A DNA stretch of 64,000 nucleotides from Fredericiella sp038205395 (GTDB lineage: Bacteria > Chloroflexota > Anaerolineae > Caldilineales > Caldilineaceae). Positions 8,487 through 17,174 of the stretch are shown one piece after another (the stretch's first letter is position 1; the number at the start of each line of letters is the position of its first letter). The notes below the pieces were generated by a model. That model was not told where the DNA came from and searched no databases. It saw nothing but the letters and a program-made list of their open reading frames with translations. The position numbers and the translations under genes were made by a program. The stretch covers positions 10,407-74,406 of the forward strand of contig JBBRBX010000009.1 in NCBI GenBank assembly GCA_038205395.1, written 5' to 3'.

Positions 8487-9716
8487 TTATATAGTATGCA
8501 GCGCCTGCACCGGCTCTAAACGGGCCGCTATCCAGGCAGGATAGAGGGAAGCCAGCAGAATCACGACTAACGTGCCCAACGACAGCCCAGCCACTGTGGC
8601 GGGCACAAACATGGCGTACATCGTGTTGCCGATGGCGATGTTGCCCACAGCGGAGGCGGATGCGTCGCCGATGTAGATGCCGTTGTTGCTCAGATAGGCC
8701 ACGGCGGCGCTGCCCAGCAGTACGCCCAGTACAATGCCGACCAGCCCCAGCACGGCGGCCTCATATAGGAACATTTGCATGATCTGCCGGCCCTTCATCC
8801 CCAGCGCAGCCAGGATGCCCATCTCCCGCACCCGCTCAAAAACAGACATGAGCAGCGTATTGGAGATGACCACTGCCACCACCAGCATTACGATGAGGTC
8901 CAAGATGACATAGAACGACATCGCTGTATCCATCGTCTGTAAGAAGCTCTGATTCAACTGCCGCCACGTCAGCGTCGCTACACCGGGGGCAACCAGCGCG
9001 GCTGCTACGGCCTCGGCATCCTCTTGCTGATGCAGCACGATCGTCACAGCGCTCACCCGCCCATTGGTGTTGGTCACCGCCTGGGCTTTGTCCAGCGGCA
9101 TAAAGACCGAGCTTGTGTCGTAGGCGACGGCGCCGGTGCTGAACAGCCCGCGCACGGTAAAGATACCCTCCTGCGGCTGGCCGTCGGCGTCGATCAGCGT
9201 CAGGCTGGCGTTATCCCCCACCTGCACGCCCAGGCTGTCTGCCGCGCGTTTGCCCAGCAGGATGCCGCTGCGGTCGTCCGCCGCCAAGTACTCGCCCGCC
9301 ACCATGCCGTTACGTATGGGCGCATAAAATTCCGAGGTCGTCTCGATGCCGTAGACCTGCAAGTTGGCCGACTCCTCCGGCGTGTTGAGAATGCCCGCCG
9401 CCCACAACACGGGCGCGGCTGCAGCCACCTGCGGCAGTTCCTGCGCGCGCGCCGCCAATTCTTCGCCGTTGGCCAGCAGATCCTCCCACTGCAGGCTCAG
9501 CTTGTTGTCTTCATACGACTCGCTGCGCATCTGCACGTGTCCCGTCCTCAGGCGGATAGTGTTTTGCAGAGCGCTGTCCAACATGCCTGCAATCAGGCCG
9601 TTGATGGCAATCAGCAGCGCCAGCCCCAACCCCGCGGCCACCAGCGTAAAGAAGGTGCGGCGCCGGTTGCGTCCCAGGTCGCGATAGGCAATTGTCCACA
9701 GTTTTCCAAGTCCCAT
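8487..9716 (-). CDS. FtsX/MacB-type ABC permease (second of two)
   Basis: A 409-residue permease with the MacB layout: one N-terminal helix (LVAAGLGLALLIAINGLIAG), a large extracytoplasmic domain (about 45-270), then three C-terminal helices (VILDLIVMLVVAVVISNTLL; LGLVGIVLGVLLG; VAGLSLGTLVVILLASLYPA). The cytoplasmic loop FERVREMGILAALGMKGRQI is the conserved FtsX coupling segment. It is the same length as the upstream permease, and the two share this motif and a closing RLEPVQALHTI/RKEPAAALHHI, so they probably arose by duplication and pair as a heterodimer. The ATPase gene follows after ten bases. Confidence 0.9.
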   Translation of the reverse strand: MGLGKLWTIAYRDLGRNRRRTFFTLVAAGLGLALLIAINGLIAGMLDSALQNTIRLRTGHVQMRSESYEDNKLSLQWEDLLANGEELAARAQELPQVAAAAPVLWAAGILNTPEESANLQVYGIETTSEFYAPIRNGMVAGEYLAADDRSGILLGKRAADSLGVQVGDNASLTLIDADGQPQEGIFTVRGLFSTGAVAYDTSSVFMPLDKAQAVTNTNGRVSAVTIVLHQQEDAEAVAAALVAPGVATLTWRQLNQSFLQTMDTAMSFYVILDLIVMLVVAVVISNTLLMSVFERVREMGILAALGMKGRQIMQMFLYEAAVLGLVGIVLGVLLGSAAVAYLSNNGIYIGDASASAVGNIAIGNTMYAMFVPATVAGLSLGTLVVILLASLYPAWIAARLEPVQALHTI

Positions 9717-9738
9717 TCAACCATCCTCCATTCTAAAT

Positions 9739-10968
9739 CTAGATATGGTGCAGCGCCGCCGCCGGCTCTTTGCGCGCAGCCTGCCAGGCAGGAAAGAGCG
9801 CGGCCAGGGTTGCAATCAAGGTGACGGCCACCCAACGCCAGGCGACATCAAAAAAGGTGATCGACGGATAGAGGCGGCTGCCCATCAGGGCAGTCATCTC
9901 GCCCATCCCGGAAGCATAGGATAGATCAAAGCCGACCTGGCCCACTGCCCAGACCACTGCCCAGCCCAGGATGCCGCCAATCAGCCCGCCGCCGGCCCCG
10001 ATCATCGCGCCTTCGAGTAAGAACAATCCCATGATCTGCCGGCTCTTCATCCCCAGCGCCGCCAGTACACCCATCTCGCGTGTGCGTTCAAAAACCGCCA
10101 TCAGCATCAGATTGAGGATGCCGATGCCGGCGATCATCAGCACGACAAGACCAAAGATATTAGTGAAGACGCTCTTCATGGCCAACGTCTCGCCGATCTC
10201 CGGATTCAAGGTCATCCACGAATCCACCTCATAATTGGGCAGTGCGGCTGCATACTGCGGCAGAACCGTGTTTTCCTGGCCCACAGTGTCGAGCAGAACG
10301 GCTACTTCGGTGGCCTGATCGCGCAGCCCGTAGAGACTTTGCGCTTCAGGCAGGGTGATAAAGACCAGCCCCTTCTCAGCGTCCGCCATCCCCAGATCAA
10401 AGATGCCAACCACCGTCATGCTGCGCTGACGCATATTCTCCTGTTTGGAGCGGCCCACCAGCGTCACACGGTCGCCCGCCGTCACCTTCAGTTCGTCAGC
10501 CAGCCCCTGGCCGATGACGACGGCATCGCCCTCGTTCTCCAGCAAAAAGCGGCCCGCCGTGATGTTCTCCGCTTGCAGGCTGTGCGGTTCTTCCACTGCC
10601 GGCTCAATGGCTGTGATCTTGACTGGGAATGAGCCGGCGCGTGTGCTGACCAGCCCGCCGGTGCTGATACGCTTGGCCACGGAGACGACGCCCGGCTCCG
10701 CCTGCAAAGTGGCGACCACGGCATCCGGATTCTCCAGCGGCAGCAGCGGCAGCCGGTCGGCCTTAGGACGGAAACCGGGCGCATGCACCTGCACGTTGCC
10801 GCCATACAGCCGCACTGAGTTGCCGTAAATCCCCTGGTCGGAGCCGCGGATCATGCCCTCGATAAAGAGCATCAGAATCAGCCCCAGGACGATGGCGCTG
10901 GCCGCAATCGCCGTGCGCCGCCAGTTGCGCCACATGTTGTGCCACGCCATCTTGAAAAATTCACCCAT
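9739..10968 (-). CDS. FtsX/MacB-type ABC permease (first of two)
   Basis: A 409-residue permease paralogous to the next gene in the operon. The N-terminus (MAWHNMWRNWRRTAIAASAIVLGLILMLF) places basic residues inside and the first helix after them. The extracytoplasmic domain spans about 45-270, and three helices close the chain (FGLVVLMIAGIGILNLMLMAV onward). The coupling loop FERTREMGVLAALGMKSRQI is present. The gene lies 26 bases after tetR, so the regulator and exporter share one transcript. Its substrate is unknown. A lipid, peptide or xenobiotic is plausible for this transporter class. Confidence 0.9.
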   Translation of the reverse strand: MGEFFKMAWHNMWRNWRRTAIAASAIVLGLILMLFIEGMIRGSDQGIYGNSVRLYGGNVQVHAPGFRPKADRLPLLPLENPDAVVATLQAEPGVVSVAKRISTGGLVSTRAGSFPVKITAIEPAVEEPHSLQAENITAGRFLLENEGDAVVIGQGLADELKVTAGDRVTLVGRSKQENMRQRSMTVVGIFDLGMADAEKGLVFITLPEAQSLYGLRDQATEVAVLLDTVGQENTVLPQYAAALPNYEVDSWMTLNPEIGETLAMKSVFTNIFGLVVLMIAGIGILNLMLMAVFERTREMGVLAALGMKSRQIMGLFLLEGAMIGAGGGLIGGILGWAVVWAVGQVGFDLSYASGMGEMTALMGSRLYPSITFFDVAWRWVAVTLIATLAALFPAWQAARKEPAAALHHI

Positions 10969-10994
10969 TGTACATCCTCACCTTTCTCCTACTT

Positions 10995-11717
10995 TTAATC
11001 CGCCTCAACACCTGCCGCGCTGAGGATCTGCGGCTGTGGCGCTGGGTACGCTTCCTGTGCCTGACGCCGCCCGCTGCCCATTCCTTGTTCGAGCAAGTCT
11101 ACTGCTGTCGTAAAAATCGCCTTTACTGCGGGCAGATCGAATAGATTTTCCTCTTCCGGCTTCAGCACAATGGCGCCGCTTGTCACCTGGTCCAGCAAGT
11201 AGCGGCTGACACTGCTCATGGCGCCTTCAAAGACAATCGCCGCCACTTTCACATCCACGTCGGGCGCAATATCGCCTTGCTGCTGGCCCACCTCGACCAG
11301 GCGCTGATAGAAAACCTGTGTCGCCTCACGGGCGCTGAGATCAAAGGCTTTGGGAAAGAAATTGGCGTTCGCTGCGCGCACAGCAATTTTGCTCAACTGC
11401 GGATGCGCCAGTTGCACGGCTACACCCGCTTCCGCCATCCAGCGCAGATAGGCAAAGATGCCAACGTGGTTGGGGTCAGGGCGATCCAGCGACAGCACCT
11501 CTTTTTTGGCTTCCACCATCAGGTCCAACAGATAAGTGTACAGGTCTTCCTTATCTTTGAAATATTGATAGAAGCTGCCTTTGGCAATGCCCGCTCGCGC
11601 CACGATGCGCGAGATCGACACACTTTCGTAGTCATTCTCTGCAAACTCGTCGATAACCACCTGCAAAATCTGCTGCCGTTTTTCCTCCGGCAAATTAAAA
11701 AAGGTCTGCTGTGGCAC
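10995..11717 (-). CDS. TetR/AcrR-family repressor of the efflux operon
   Basis: A 240-residue regulator and the first gene of the efflux operon. The helix-turn-helix lies at about 33-58 (SISRIVARAGIAKGSFYQYF, then KDKEDL), typical of TetR proteins. The ligand-binding C-terminal part is helical and variable, and the last ~30 residues are disordered-looking. The GTG start is preceded by GAGGAG ten bases upstream. Three TGAC-N6-GTCA palindromes and a near-consensus promoter lie immediately upstream, so it most likely represses itself and the four transport genes until an effector binds. Effector unknown. Confidence 0.9.
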   Translation of the reverse strand: MPQQTFFNLPEEKRQQILQVVIDEFAENDYESVSISRIVARAGIAKGSFYQYFKDKEDLYTYLLDLMVEAKKEVLSLDRPDPNHVGIFAYLRWMAEAGVAVQLAHPQLSKIAVRAANANFFPKAFDLSAREATQVFYQRLVEVGQQQGDIAPDVDVKVAAIVFEGAMSSVSRYLLDQVTSGAIVLKPEEENLFDLPAVKAIFTTAVDLLEQGMGSGRRQAQEAYPAPQPQILSAAGVEAD

Positions 11718-11755
11718 TCGCTACGTGCTCCTCATTTGTACTTCTTTTTCTAAAG

Positions 11756-11801
11756 TGACTGCTGCGTCACATGACTAATCGGTCATATGACTGGTTGGTC
11801 A
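11756..11801. promoter_or_regulatory. Three tandem TetR-type operators, 16-bp period
   Basis: Three palindromes of the form TGAC-N6-GTCA start at 11756, 11772 and 11788: TGACTGCTGCGTCA, TGACTAATCGGTCA and TGACTGGTTGGTCA. The spacing is exactly 16 bp each time. They lie 39-84 bases upstream of the tetR start. The last ends one base from the predicted -10 box, so together they would cover the transcription start and early transcript. The size and symmetry suit TetR-family dimers. That they bind this TetR is inferred. Confidence 0.8.
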
Positions 11802-11802
11802 C

Positions 11803-11831
11803 ATTATTACATAGGCTGATTTGGTTGTCAA
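11803..11831 (-). promoter_or_regulatory. Promoter of the tetR-efflux operon
   Basis: On the minus strand a perfect -35 TTGACA (11826-11831) is followed after exactly 17 bases by AATAAT (11803-11808, five of six matches to TATAAT). The predicted start of transcription falls within operator 3, which is a simple arrangement for repression by blocking RNA polymerase. Confidence 0.8.
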
Positions 11832-11956
11832 TAGCCCACATCCATTGAATTTTTGGCCGAAGCGAAGCGCCTTGTTTGTCAACCTGCGCTGTTTGCATTG
11901 CTCTGGGGGTTTGTCTTTCCAGGATGGCTGGCAGATAATCGAACAGGAGCAACGAC

Positions 11957-12547
11957 ATGAACCTGGCCAACACAATTACACTGGCACGGCTTCCTTTATT
12001 GATTGTGGTTGTAGTGATCTTTTTTGTCGGTACAGCCACCTGGCGGCTGGTTTCCGTACCGCTGGTGCTGCTGTTGATCGCGATGGACGCCATTGACGGC
12101 ATTGTGGCTCGCCAGCGCGATGAAGTGACGCTGTTGGGCAGCGTGCTCGACATTGCCGCCGACCGCGCGGTGGAAATTATTCTGTGGGTGATGTACGCCA
12201 ACTTGGGGCTGATCTCGTGGATCATCCCGGTCACGGTGATCATTCGCGGCGCCTTGACTGATTCGATTCGTGAGGCGGGCTATGCGCGCGGCGCATCCGC
12301 GTTTGGCTCCATGCGCACCAGTTGGGGACAGTGGATTGTGGCAGGGCGGCCTATGCGGGCGGCCTATGGGTTGATCAAGGCGCTGTCGTTTGTCCTGCTG
12401 GCGGCAACGCTGGCGCTGCAAAGCCTGCATTCCATCTGGATGGAGCCGGTGTGGATGCTGGGCGTCGTCACCAGTTGGATTGCGCTGGTCTTTTGCATCG
12501 TGCGCGGCGTGCCGGTGGTGGTCGAGGCGTTTACAGCGGTTAAGTAG
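11957..12547 (+). CDS. CDP-alcohol phosphatidyltransferase, PgsA-like
   Basis: A 196-residue integral membrane enzyme. The family signature D-x2-DG-x2-AR-x8-G-x3-D-x3-D is complete: D44, D47-G48, A51-R52, G61, D65 and D69. The first two helices are at about 10-25 and 31-43, and more follow. Enzymes of this family transfer a phosphatidyl group from CDP-diacylglycerol to an alcohol. Small size and MNLANTITLARLPL resemble phosphatidylglycerophosphate synthases. The start has AGGAG eight bases upstream. A phosphatase gene follows after 42 bases, which would complete phosphatidylglycerol synthesis if the product is PGP. Phosphatidylinositol-type products cannot be excluded. Confidence 0.85.
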   Translation: MNLANTITLARLPLLIVVVVIFFVGTATWRLVSVPLVLLLIAMDAIDGIVARQRDEVTLLGSVLDIAADRAVEIILWVMYANLGLISWIIPVTVIIRGALTDSIREAGYARGASAFGSMRTSWGQWIVAGRPMRAAYGLIKALSFVLLAATLALQSLHSIWMEPVWMLGVVTSWIALVFCIVRGVPVVVEAFTAVK

Positions 12548-12589
12548 CAGGACAGGATAGCAGGATCAAGTAGCAGGAGAGAAGTCAGG

Positions 12590-13159
12590 GTGTGGGAGCA
12601 GATTCAAAAAGGGTGGATCATTTTTCGGCGGCGGCTGCGCGAGCAGGGGTTGTGGATCACGCTGCAGTGGGCGTTCGGTCGCGGCGTGCCCAAGCTGACC
12701 GGTGTGCCGCTGGCCCTCAACAGCCGCATCACGCCTGCCGTCTGGGTGGGGCCGCAGTTCAACCAGCGCGGCAAGCGCTATCTGGAACGGCGCGGGGTGA
12801 CGGGGACGGTCAATCTGCGGGTGGAGTTTGACGATGCGGCCAACGGGCTGGCGTTTGCCGACTACTGTTATCTGCCCACGGTGGATGACGACTGCCCATC
12901 GCCGGAACATCTGCAAAAAGGGGTGGACTTTATCCGCACCGTGGCGGCGGATGGCGGCCAGGTCTACATTCACTGCAAGGCCGGCGTGGGTCGCGCCCCC
13001 ACACTGGCCGCCGCTTACTTTATCGCCGAGGGCAGCAGCGTAGACGAAGCGTTGGCTCTCATCCGCCGCCGCCGCCCCTTTATCGTCATCACGCCCCCGC
13101 AGATGGAGTCGCTGCACCGTTACGCGCAGGCGATCTCTGCCCATCAGGTGCGCGGCTGA
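12590..13159 (+). CDS. Dual-specificity phosphatase, PTPMT1-like
   Basis: A 189-residue cysteine phosphatase starting at GTG after AGGAGAG. The active-site loop HCKAGVGRA has Cys129 and Arg135 in the CX5R pattern, and a DDD cluster at about 100 can supply the general-acid Asp. The N-terminal ~35 residues are basic and amphipathic (WIIFRRRLREQGLWITLQWAFG) and could dock to the membrane. WVGPQFNQRG and VTGTVNLRVEFDD also occur in PTPMT1-type phosphatidylglycerophosphate phosphatases. Placement directly after a PgsA-like synthase supports a lipid phosphatase role over protein dephosphorylation. That assignment is inferred from context. Confidence 0.8.
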   Translation: MWEQIQKGWIIFRRRLREQGLWITLQWAFGRGVPKLTGVPLALNSRITPAVWVGPQFNQRGKRYLERRGVTGTVNLRVEFDDAANGLAFADYCYLPTVDDDCPSPEHLQKGVDFIRTVAADGGQVYIHCKAGVGRAPTLAAAYFIAEGSSVDEALALIRRRRPFIVITPPQMESLHRYAQAISAHQVRG

Positions 13160-13210
13160 GGAAAAAAGGCTGCGCAAACGAAACCGGCGCGCACTGCACA
13201 GGAGCCGTCC

Positions 13211-14587
13211 CTAAATCCGCTCGAAATAGCGCCGCCGCTCCCAATCGGTCACGGCATTGTCAAAGGCGGCCTGTTCAATGCGCAGGGCGTGGGCGTAATG
13301 CTCGACGACCTCGGCGCCCAGGACACGCCGGGTGAACTCGTTGGCGGCAAAGAGCGCAGTCGCCTCACGCAGGGTGGCCGGCACGCGCGGCAGTTCCTGC
13401 GCCTGATACACATCACCGCTGAAGATGGCGGGTGGCTCGATGCGGTTGCGAATGCCGTCCAGCCCGCTGGCCAGCGCAGCGGTATAGACCAGATAGGGGT
13501 TGCAGTCGGCGCCGGGAATACGCGACTCGATGCGCAGGCTGCTGCCGCTGCCCACCACACGAAAGCCCGCCGTGCGGTTGTCATGGCTCCAGGCGATGCG
13601 CGTGGGCGCCCATGAACCGGTCTGGTAGCGTTTGTATGAGTTGACCGTCGGCGCATAAAAAACCATCAGTTCCGGCACATGCTGCAGCCAGCCGCCCAGA
13701 AACCAACGGAAGATGGCAGATGCCTGGATTGGGCCGGCCGGTTCGTCGCCGCGAAAGGCATTCTCTTCTCCCTGCCACAGGCTGAGATGGATGTGGCTGC
13801 TGGAGCCGGCGCCGTTAGCCGCCGGTTTGGCCATAAAGGTGACGCTAATCCCCTGCTGGTCGGCCACTTCTTTGAGACACTGTTTGTAGAGGGTGTGGCG
13901 GTCGGCCATGCTGAGGATGTCGGCGTAGCGCACATTAAGTTCATGCTGCCCCAGCCCCCATTCGCCTTTGGAGTTCTCGACCGGGATGCCAGACTGCTTG
14001 AGATGGCGGCGCACGGCGGCATTGAAGGATTCCTCGCGGCTGCCCTGCAGCATGTGGTAATCTTCGATATACCAGCCCACTGGTTCCAGATCGTGATAGT
14101 TGCGCCGCGCCGCCTCCTGGTAGCTCTGGCGGAAGAGGTAGTACTCCAACTCCGAGGCGGCCTGTGCCGTGTAGCCAAGGGCGGCAGCCGCCTCAATCTG
14201 GCGGCGCAGCATTGTGCGCGGCGCAACGCTGACCAACTGGTGGCCGGCTTCCTCCTCCACATCACATAGCACCAGCGCCGACTTGTCAAGCCAGCGTGCC
14301 AGGCGCAGCGTCGCTAAGTCAGGCACAAGATGGAAATCGCCATAGCCCTGTTCCCAGTTGGCATAGCGGAAGCCGGGCGACGGCTCCATTTCCATATCGG
14401 CGGTCAGCAAATAGTTGCAGGCGTGCGTGCCTGCCGCTGCAATGTCGGTCACAAAAAACTCGGCGTCAAAACGCTTGCCCATCAAGCGGCCAAGGTGGTC
14501 GCTGAACATCACCAGTACCGTTTCGACGGCTCCGCTCTGCGCCAGGCGCGCCAGTTCGTCAAGCGTCAGCATCCCGGAAACTGCCAT
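13211..14587 (-). CDS. Glutamine synthetase-family ligase
   Basis: A 458-residue GlnA-like enzyme. The N-terminal beta-grasp (VMFSDHLGRLMGKRFDAEFF) is followed by the catalytic domain with ASELEYYLF (metal Glu), ENSKGEWGLGQHELN, the histidine strand GAGSSSHIHLSLW, NSYKRYQTGSWAPTRIAWSHDN and the ATP/phosphate segment RIESRIPGADCNPYL. These fit the family that includes gamma-glutamylpolyamine synthetases, not assimilatory GlnA: the first strand lacks the usual adenylylation loop. It probably joins glutamate to an amine. A strong ribosome site (AGGAGGGGGC) precedes the ATG. The HpcH-type aldolase gene lies 35 bases upstream on the same strand, so the two are probably co-transcribed. The amine substrate is unknown. 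Confidence 0.85.
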   Translation of the reverse strand: MAVSGMLTLDELARLAQSGAVETVLVMFSDHLGRLMGKRFDAEFFVTDIAAAGTHACNYLLTADMEMEPSPGFRYANWEQGYGDFHLVPDLATLRLARWLDKSALVLCDVEEEAGHQLVSVAPRTMLRRQIEAAAALGYTAQAASELEYYLFRQSYQEAARRNYHDLEPVGWYIEDYHMLQGSREESFNAAVRRHLKQSGIPVENSKGEWGLGQHELNVRYADILSMADRHTLYKQCLKEVADQQGISVTFMAKPAANGAGSSSHIHLSLWQGEENAFRGDEPAGPIQASAIFRWFLGGWLQHVPELMVFYAPTVNSYKRYQTGSWAPTRIAWSHDNRTAGFRVVGSGSSLRIESRIPGADCNPYLVYTAALASGLDGIRNRIEPPAIFSGDVYQAQELPRVPATLREATALFAANEFTRRVLGAEVVEHYAHALRIEQAAFDNAVTDWERRRYFERI

Positions 14588-14622
14588 GCCCCCTCCTGGT
14601 CTGAAAAAAGCTGGTGTGAAAA

Positions 14623-15432
14623 TCAGTACGGTCCTGGGGTTGCGGCGCCTGCCGGGGCGCCTCCCGGCGGCGCGGCCTGCTTGACTGCCTGCACGACGCG
14701 CCGCGCCTCCGTTTCCAGAAAAGCGGCGTCGGTCTGCACAGTGACGAACTGGAAGCCGAGGTCAATCATACGTCGCGCATAGGCGGCGGAGCCGGTGTGC
14801 AGCCCAGCGACCTTGCCATGGCGGCGGGCGGCGGCCAGCACGCTCTCCAGCGCATCCAGCATAACTGGGTCGCTTTGGTCGATGCGCTGCGTCCGTCCCA
14901 GCGCCAGGCTGAGATCGGCGGGGCCGACATATAAGGCGTCCACCCCTGGCACCGCGGCGATGGCGTCGACATTCGCCAGCCCGTCTGCCGTCTCGATCAT
15001 GGGGATGGCCAGGATGGTGCTGTTGGCCTGTTCGGCGTAGTCGTCCCCTGCATAGAGCATGGCACGCTTGGGGCCATAGCTGCGGATGCCTTCCGGCGGA
15101 TAGCGGCAGGCGGCGACAAAGGCGGCGGCTTCCTGCGCGCTGCCGATCATGGGGCAGATGATGCCGTAGGCGCCGGCGTCGAGCAGCTTCATGATGGCCC
15201 CCGGCTCGTTCCAGGCCACGCGCGCCAGCGGGATGCACGCCGTGGTGGAGATGGCCTGCAGCATGGCAATAGCGGCGGCGGTGTCGATCAGCCCGTGCTG
15301 CGTGTCGATGGTGAGACAGTCAAAACCAGCGTGCGCCAGCAGTTCGGCGCTGAAGGCGGACGGGATTGAGAGCCAGGCTGTGAGCACGGCTTCCCCGGCC
15401 TGCCAGCGGGTGCGAATGGTATTGGTGCGCAT
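14623..15432 (-). CDS. HpcH/HpaI-family class II aldolase
   Basis: A 269-residue enzyme of the family that cleaves 2-keto-3-deoxy or 2,4-dihydroxy acids, usually to pyruvate plus an aldehyde. GFDCLTIDTQHGLID carries the catalytic His region, LARVAWNEPGAIMKLLDAGAYGIICPMI the substrate-binding strand, AIPMIETADGLANVDAIAAV the metal-ligand Glu, and VDALYVGPADLSLALG the metal-ligand Asp loop. The C-terminus is extended and Gly/Ala/Pro-rich. It is read in the same direction as the glutamine-synthetase-like gene. A terminator separates it from the sugar transporter upstream. The exact keto-acid substrate is not shown by sequence. Confidence 0.88.
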   Translation of the reverse strand: MRTNTIRTRWQAGEAVLTAWLSIPSAFSAELLAHAGFDCLTIDTQHGLIDTAAAIAMLQAISTTACIPLARVAWNEPGAIMKLLDAGAYGIICPMIGSAQEAAAFVAACRYPPEGIRSYGPKRAMLYAGDDYAEQANSTILAIPMIETADGLANVDAIAAVPGVDALYVGPADLSLALGRTQRIDQSDPVMLDALESVLAAARRHGKVAGLHTGSAAYARRMIDLGFQFVTVQTDAAFLETEARRVVQAVKQAAPPGGAPAGAATPGPY

Positions 15433-15585
15433 AGCGTCCTCAATGGGTGTGTGTGGGCGAACCGACGGCTGGACAGCTTGCCGTTTTAGAGGTGAATTTG
15501 TGTGGACTCTAGCACAAGCCGAAAAGGCATGTCAAGCCGCGTTTGTGCGGCCGGCTCTCCAGCGCAATTGGGTAAGCATACAAAG

Positions 15586-15618
15586 AAAGAGGGGACAGCC
15601 TTTGAGCCGGCTGTCCCC
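15586..15618 (-). terminator. Intrinsic terminator of the sugar ABC operon
   Basis: GGGGACAGCC (15591-15600) and GGCTGTCCCC (15609-15618) form a perfect 10-bp stem with an 8-base loop. Read leftward the stem is followed by TCTTTCTTTG, a U-rich tail. It lies about 50 bases beyond the solute-binding protein gene and before the aldolase, ending the transporter transcript. Confidence 0.75.
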
Positions 15619-15669
15619 CCATGTGCCAATTGTGTCAACCTGTGCAGCAGGTCGCTGCCTGGCTGGCGC

Positions 15670-17085
15670 TTATTGACCCATCGTCGTGTTGTAGTCGGCG
15701 ATGGCTTGCGTCACGATGGCGGCGGCATTGTCCAGTGCTTCTTGTGGCGTGGACTGTCCGGCCAGCACCTCCTCAATCGCGGTCTCCACAGTCTGGCGGG
15801 CGGTGGGGAAGACGCCGATCAGCGCGCCCTGCGTGACCCGGTTGTTGGGGGCGGCGTGCAGTTGATCGACGGCTGTACCGAATTGGGGATATTTGGCGCG
15901 CCATTCAAGTGCTAGCGGCTCATCATAGCCCGCCTTGCGAATGGGGAAATAGCCCGATTCGGTGTGCCAGAAGGCCTGCTGCGGCGGCTCCGACAGGAAC
16001 TTGATGAAATTCCAGGCGCACTGCTGCTCTTCCATCGGTCGGCCGTTGAGAATCCATAGTGAAGCGCCGCCAATGATGGTGCCGGCGTTTTCAAAGGCGC
16101 TCTCGTCCGGGCGGGGCAGCCAGCCGGTGCCCAATTCGAACTTGCCATCGGAGCCTTCGATCATGCCGCGCAGTACAGCGGTGGAATCGATAAACATGGC
16201 CGTCTGGCCGGCAAGGAAGGCGTTGCGGGTATCCACCGTCGTGCGCCCATAGTTGCCGAAGTCGCCGGTATCGTACATTCCTTTCCACCATTCCAGAACC
16301 CGCACGCCTTCGGGGCTGTTGAAGGTGGCCTCGGTGGCGGCGGCGTCGCGGCCGTTATTGTTGTCCACATACAGCCCACCCGAAACCGCCAGGAACTGTT
16401 CGACAAACCAGCCGTAGATGGCAAAGGCGCCGCCGCTGACGGTGACATTGCCCGCATCATCGCGCTGCGTCAGCTTGGCGGCATAGCTGGCCACCTCGTC
16501 AAAGGTGCGCGGCGCTGCTTCGGGGTCGAGACCGGCAGCCTTGAACATATCCTTGTTGTAATAGAGCAGCGGCGTTGAGGTGTTGAAGGGCATGGAATAT
16601 TGCTTGCCGTCAATGGTGTAGTAAGCCAGCACATTCGGTTCAAAGTCCGAGACGTCAAAATTTTCGGCGTCCATGAAGTCCTGCACCGGCGTCGCTACCT
16701 TGAGATCGACCATCAAGCGGGTGGCGATGTCGTACAACTGCACCACGGCAGGAATATCGTTGCTCTGCAGCCCGGCACGCAGCTTGTTTAACGAATCATC
16801 GTAGCTGCCCTGGTAGGTCGGCTCCACAAAGCAGCTCTCTTGGCTGGCGTTGAAGTCGTCAGCCAGCTTGGGGATGGATTTGCCGCCGATGTCGCCGGCC
16901 ATGCTGTGCCAGAAGGCAATGCGGGTGGCGCCGGCGGGCGCTTCCTGCATTGCGGCGGTCGCTTCTGCGGTCGCTTCACTGCCGGCAGCCGGCGCAGCCG
17001 GAGCCGCCGGCACGCCGGCGCAGGCCGAGAGCAGCATGCTCAGCACCACCAACAGGCTCATCATGACGGATACTTGCTTTTTCAC
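15670..17085 (-). CDS. Extracellular sugar-binding lipoprotein (UgpB/MalE type)
   Basis: A 471-residue solute-binding protein for an ABC importer. The GTG start sits after AAGGAG; an ATG six codons upstream has no such site. The signal peptide ends in a lipobox at LLSACAG, so the protein is probably tethered to the outer face of the membrane. An Ala-rich linker follows, then the family-1 binding fold: RIAFWHSMAGDIGGKSIPKL, VVQLYDIATRLMVDL, YSMPFNTSTPLLYYNKDMF and CAWNFIKFLSEPPQQAFWH. These most resemble glycerol-3-phosphate/oligosaccharide binders. It is last in the operon after two permeases. No ATPase gene is in the operon, so a shared MsmK/UgpC-like ATPase elsewhere is likely. Confidence 0.9.
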   Translation of the reverse strand: MKKQVSVMMSLLVVLSMLLSACAGVPAAPAAPAAGSEATAEATAAMQEAPAGATRIAFWHSMAGDIGGKSIPKLADDFNASQESCFVEPTYQGSYDDSLNKLRAGLQSNDIPAVVQLYDIATRLMVDLKVATPVQDFMDAENFDVSDFEPNVLAYYTIDGKQYSMPFNTSTPLLYYNKDMFKAAGLDPEAAPRTFDEVASYAAKLTQRDDAGNVTVSGGAFAIYGWFVEQFLAVSGGLYVDNNNGRDAAATEATFNSPEGVRVLEWWKGMYDTGDFGNYGRTTVDTRNAFLAGQTAMFIDSTAVLRGMIEGSDGKFELGTGWLPRPDESAFENAGTIIGGASLWILNGRPMEEQQCAWNFIKFLSEPPQQAFWHTESGYFPIRKAGYDEPLALEWRAKYPQFGTAVDQLHAAPNNRVTQGALIGVFPTARQTVETAIEEVLAGQSTPQEALDNAAAIVTQAIADYNTTMGQ

Positions 17086-17174
17086 GTTTGGCTCCTTCCA
17101 CAATCAATTGAGATTCACAGTTGAGATTCACAAAAGTGTAAACCAACAACAACAGATAGAAACAAACCGACGGT

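Noticed and set aside
11911..11939. TTGTCT-N17-GATAAT as promoter of the PgsA-like gene
   Set aside because: The predicted transcript start would fall within the ribosome site, leaving no usable leader.
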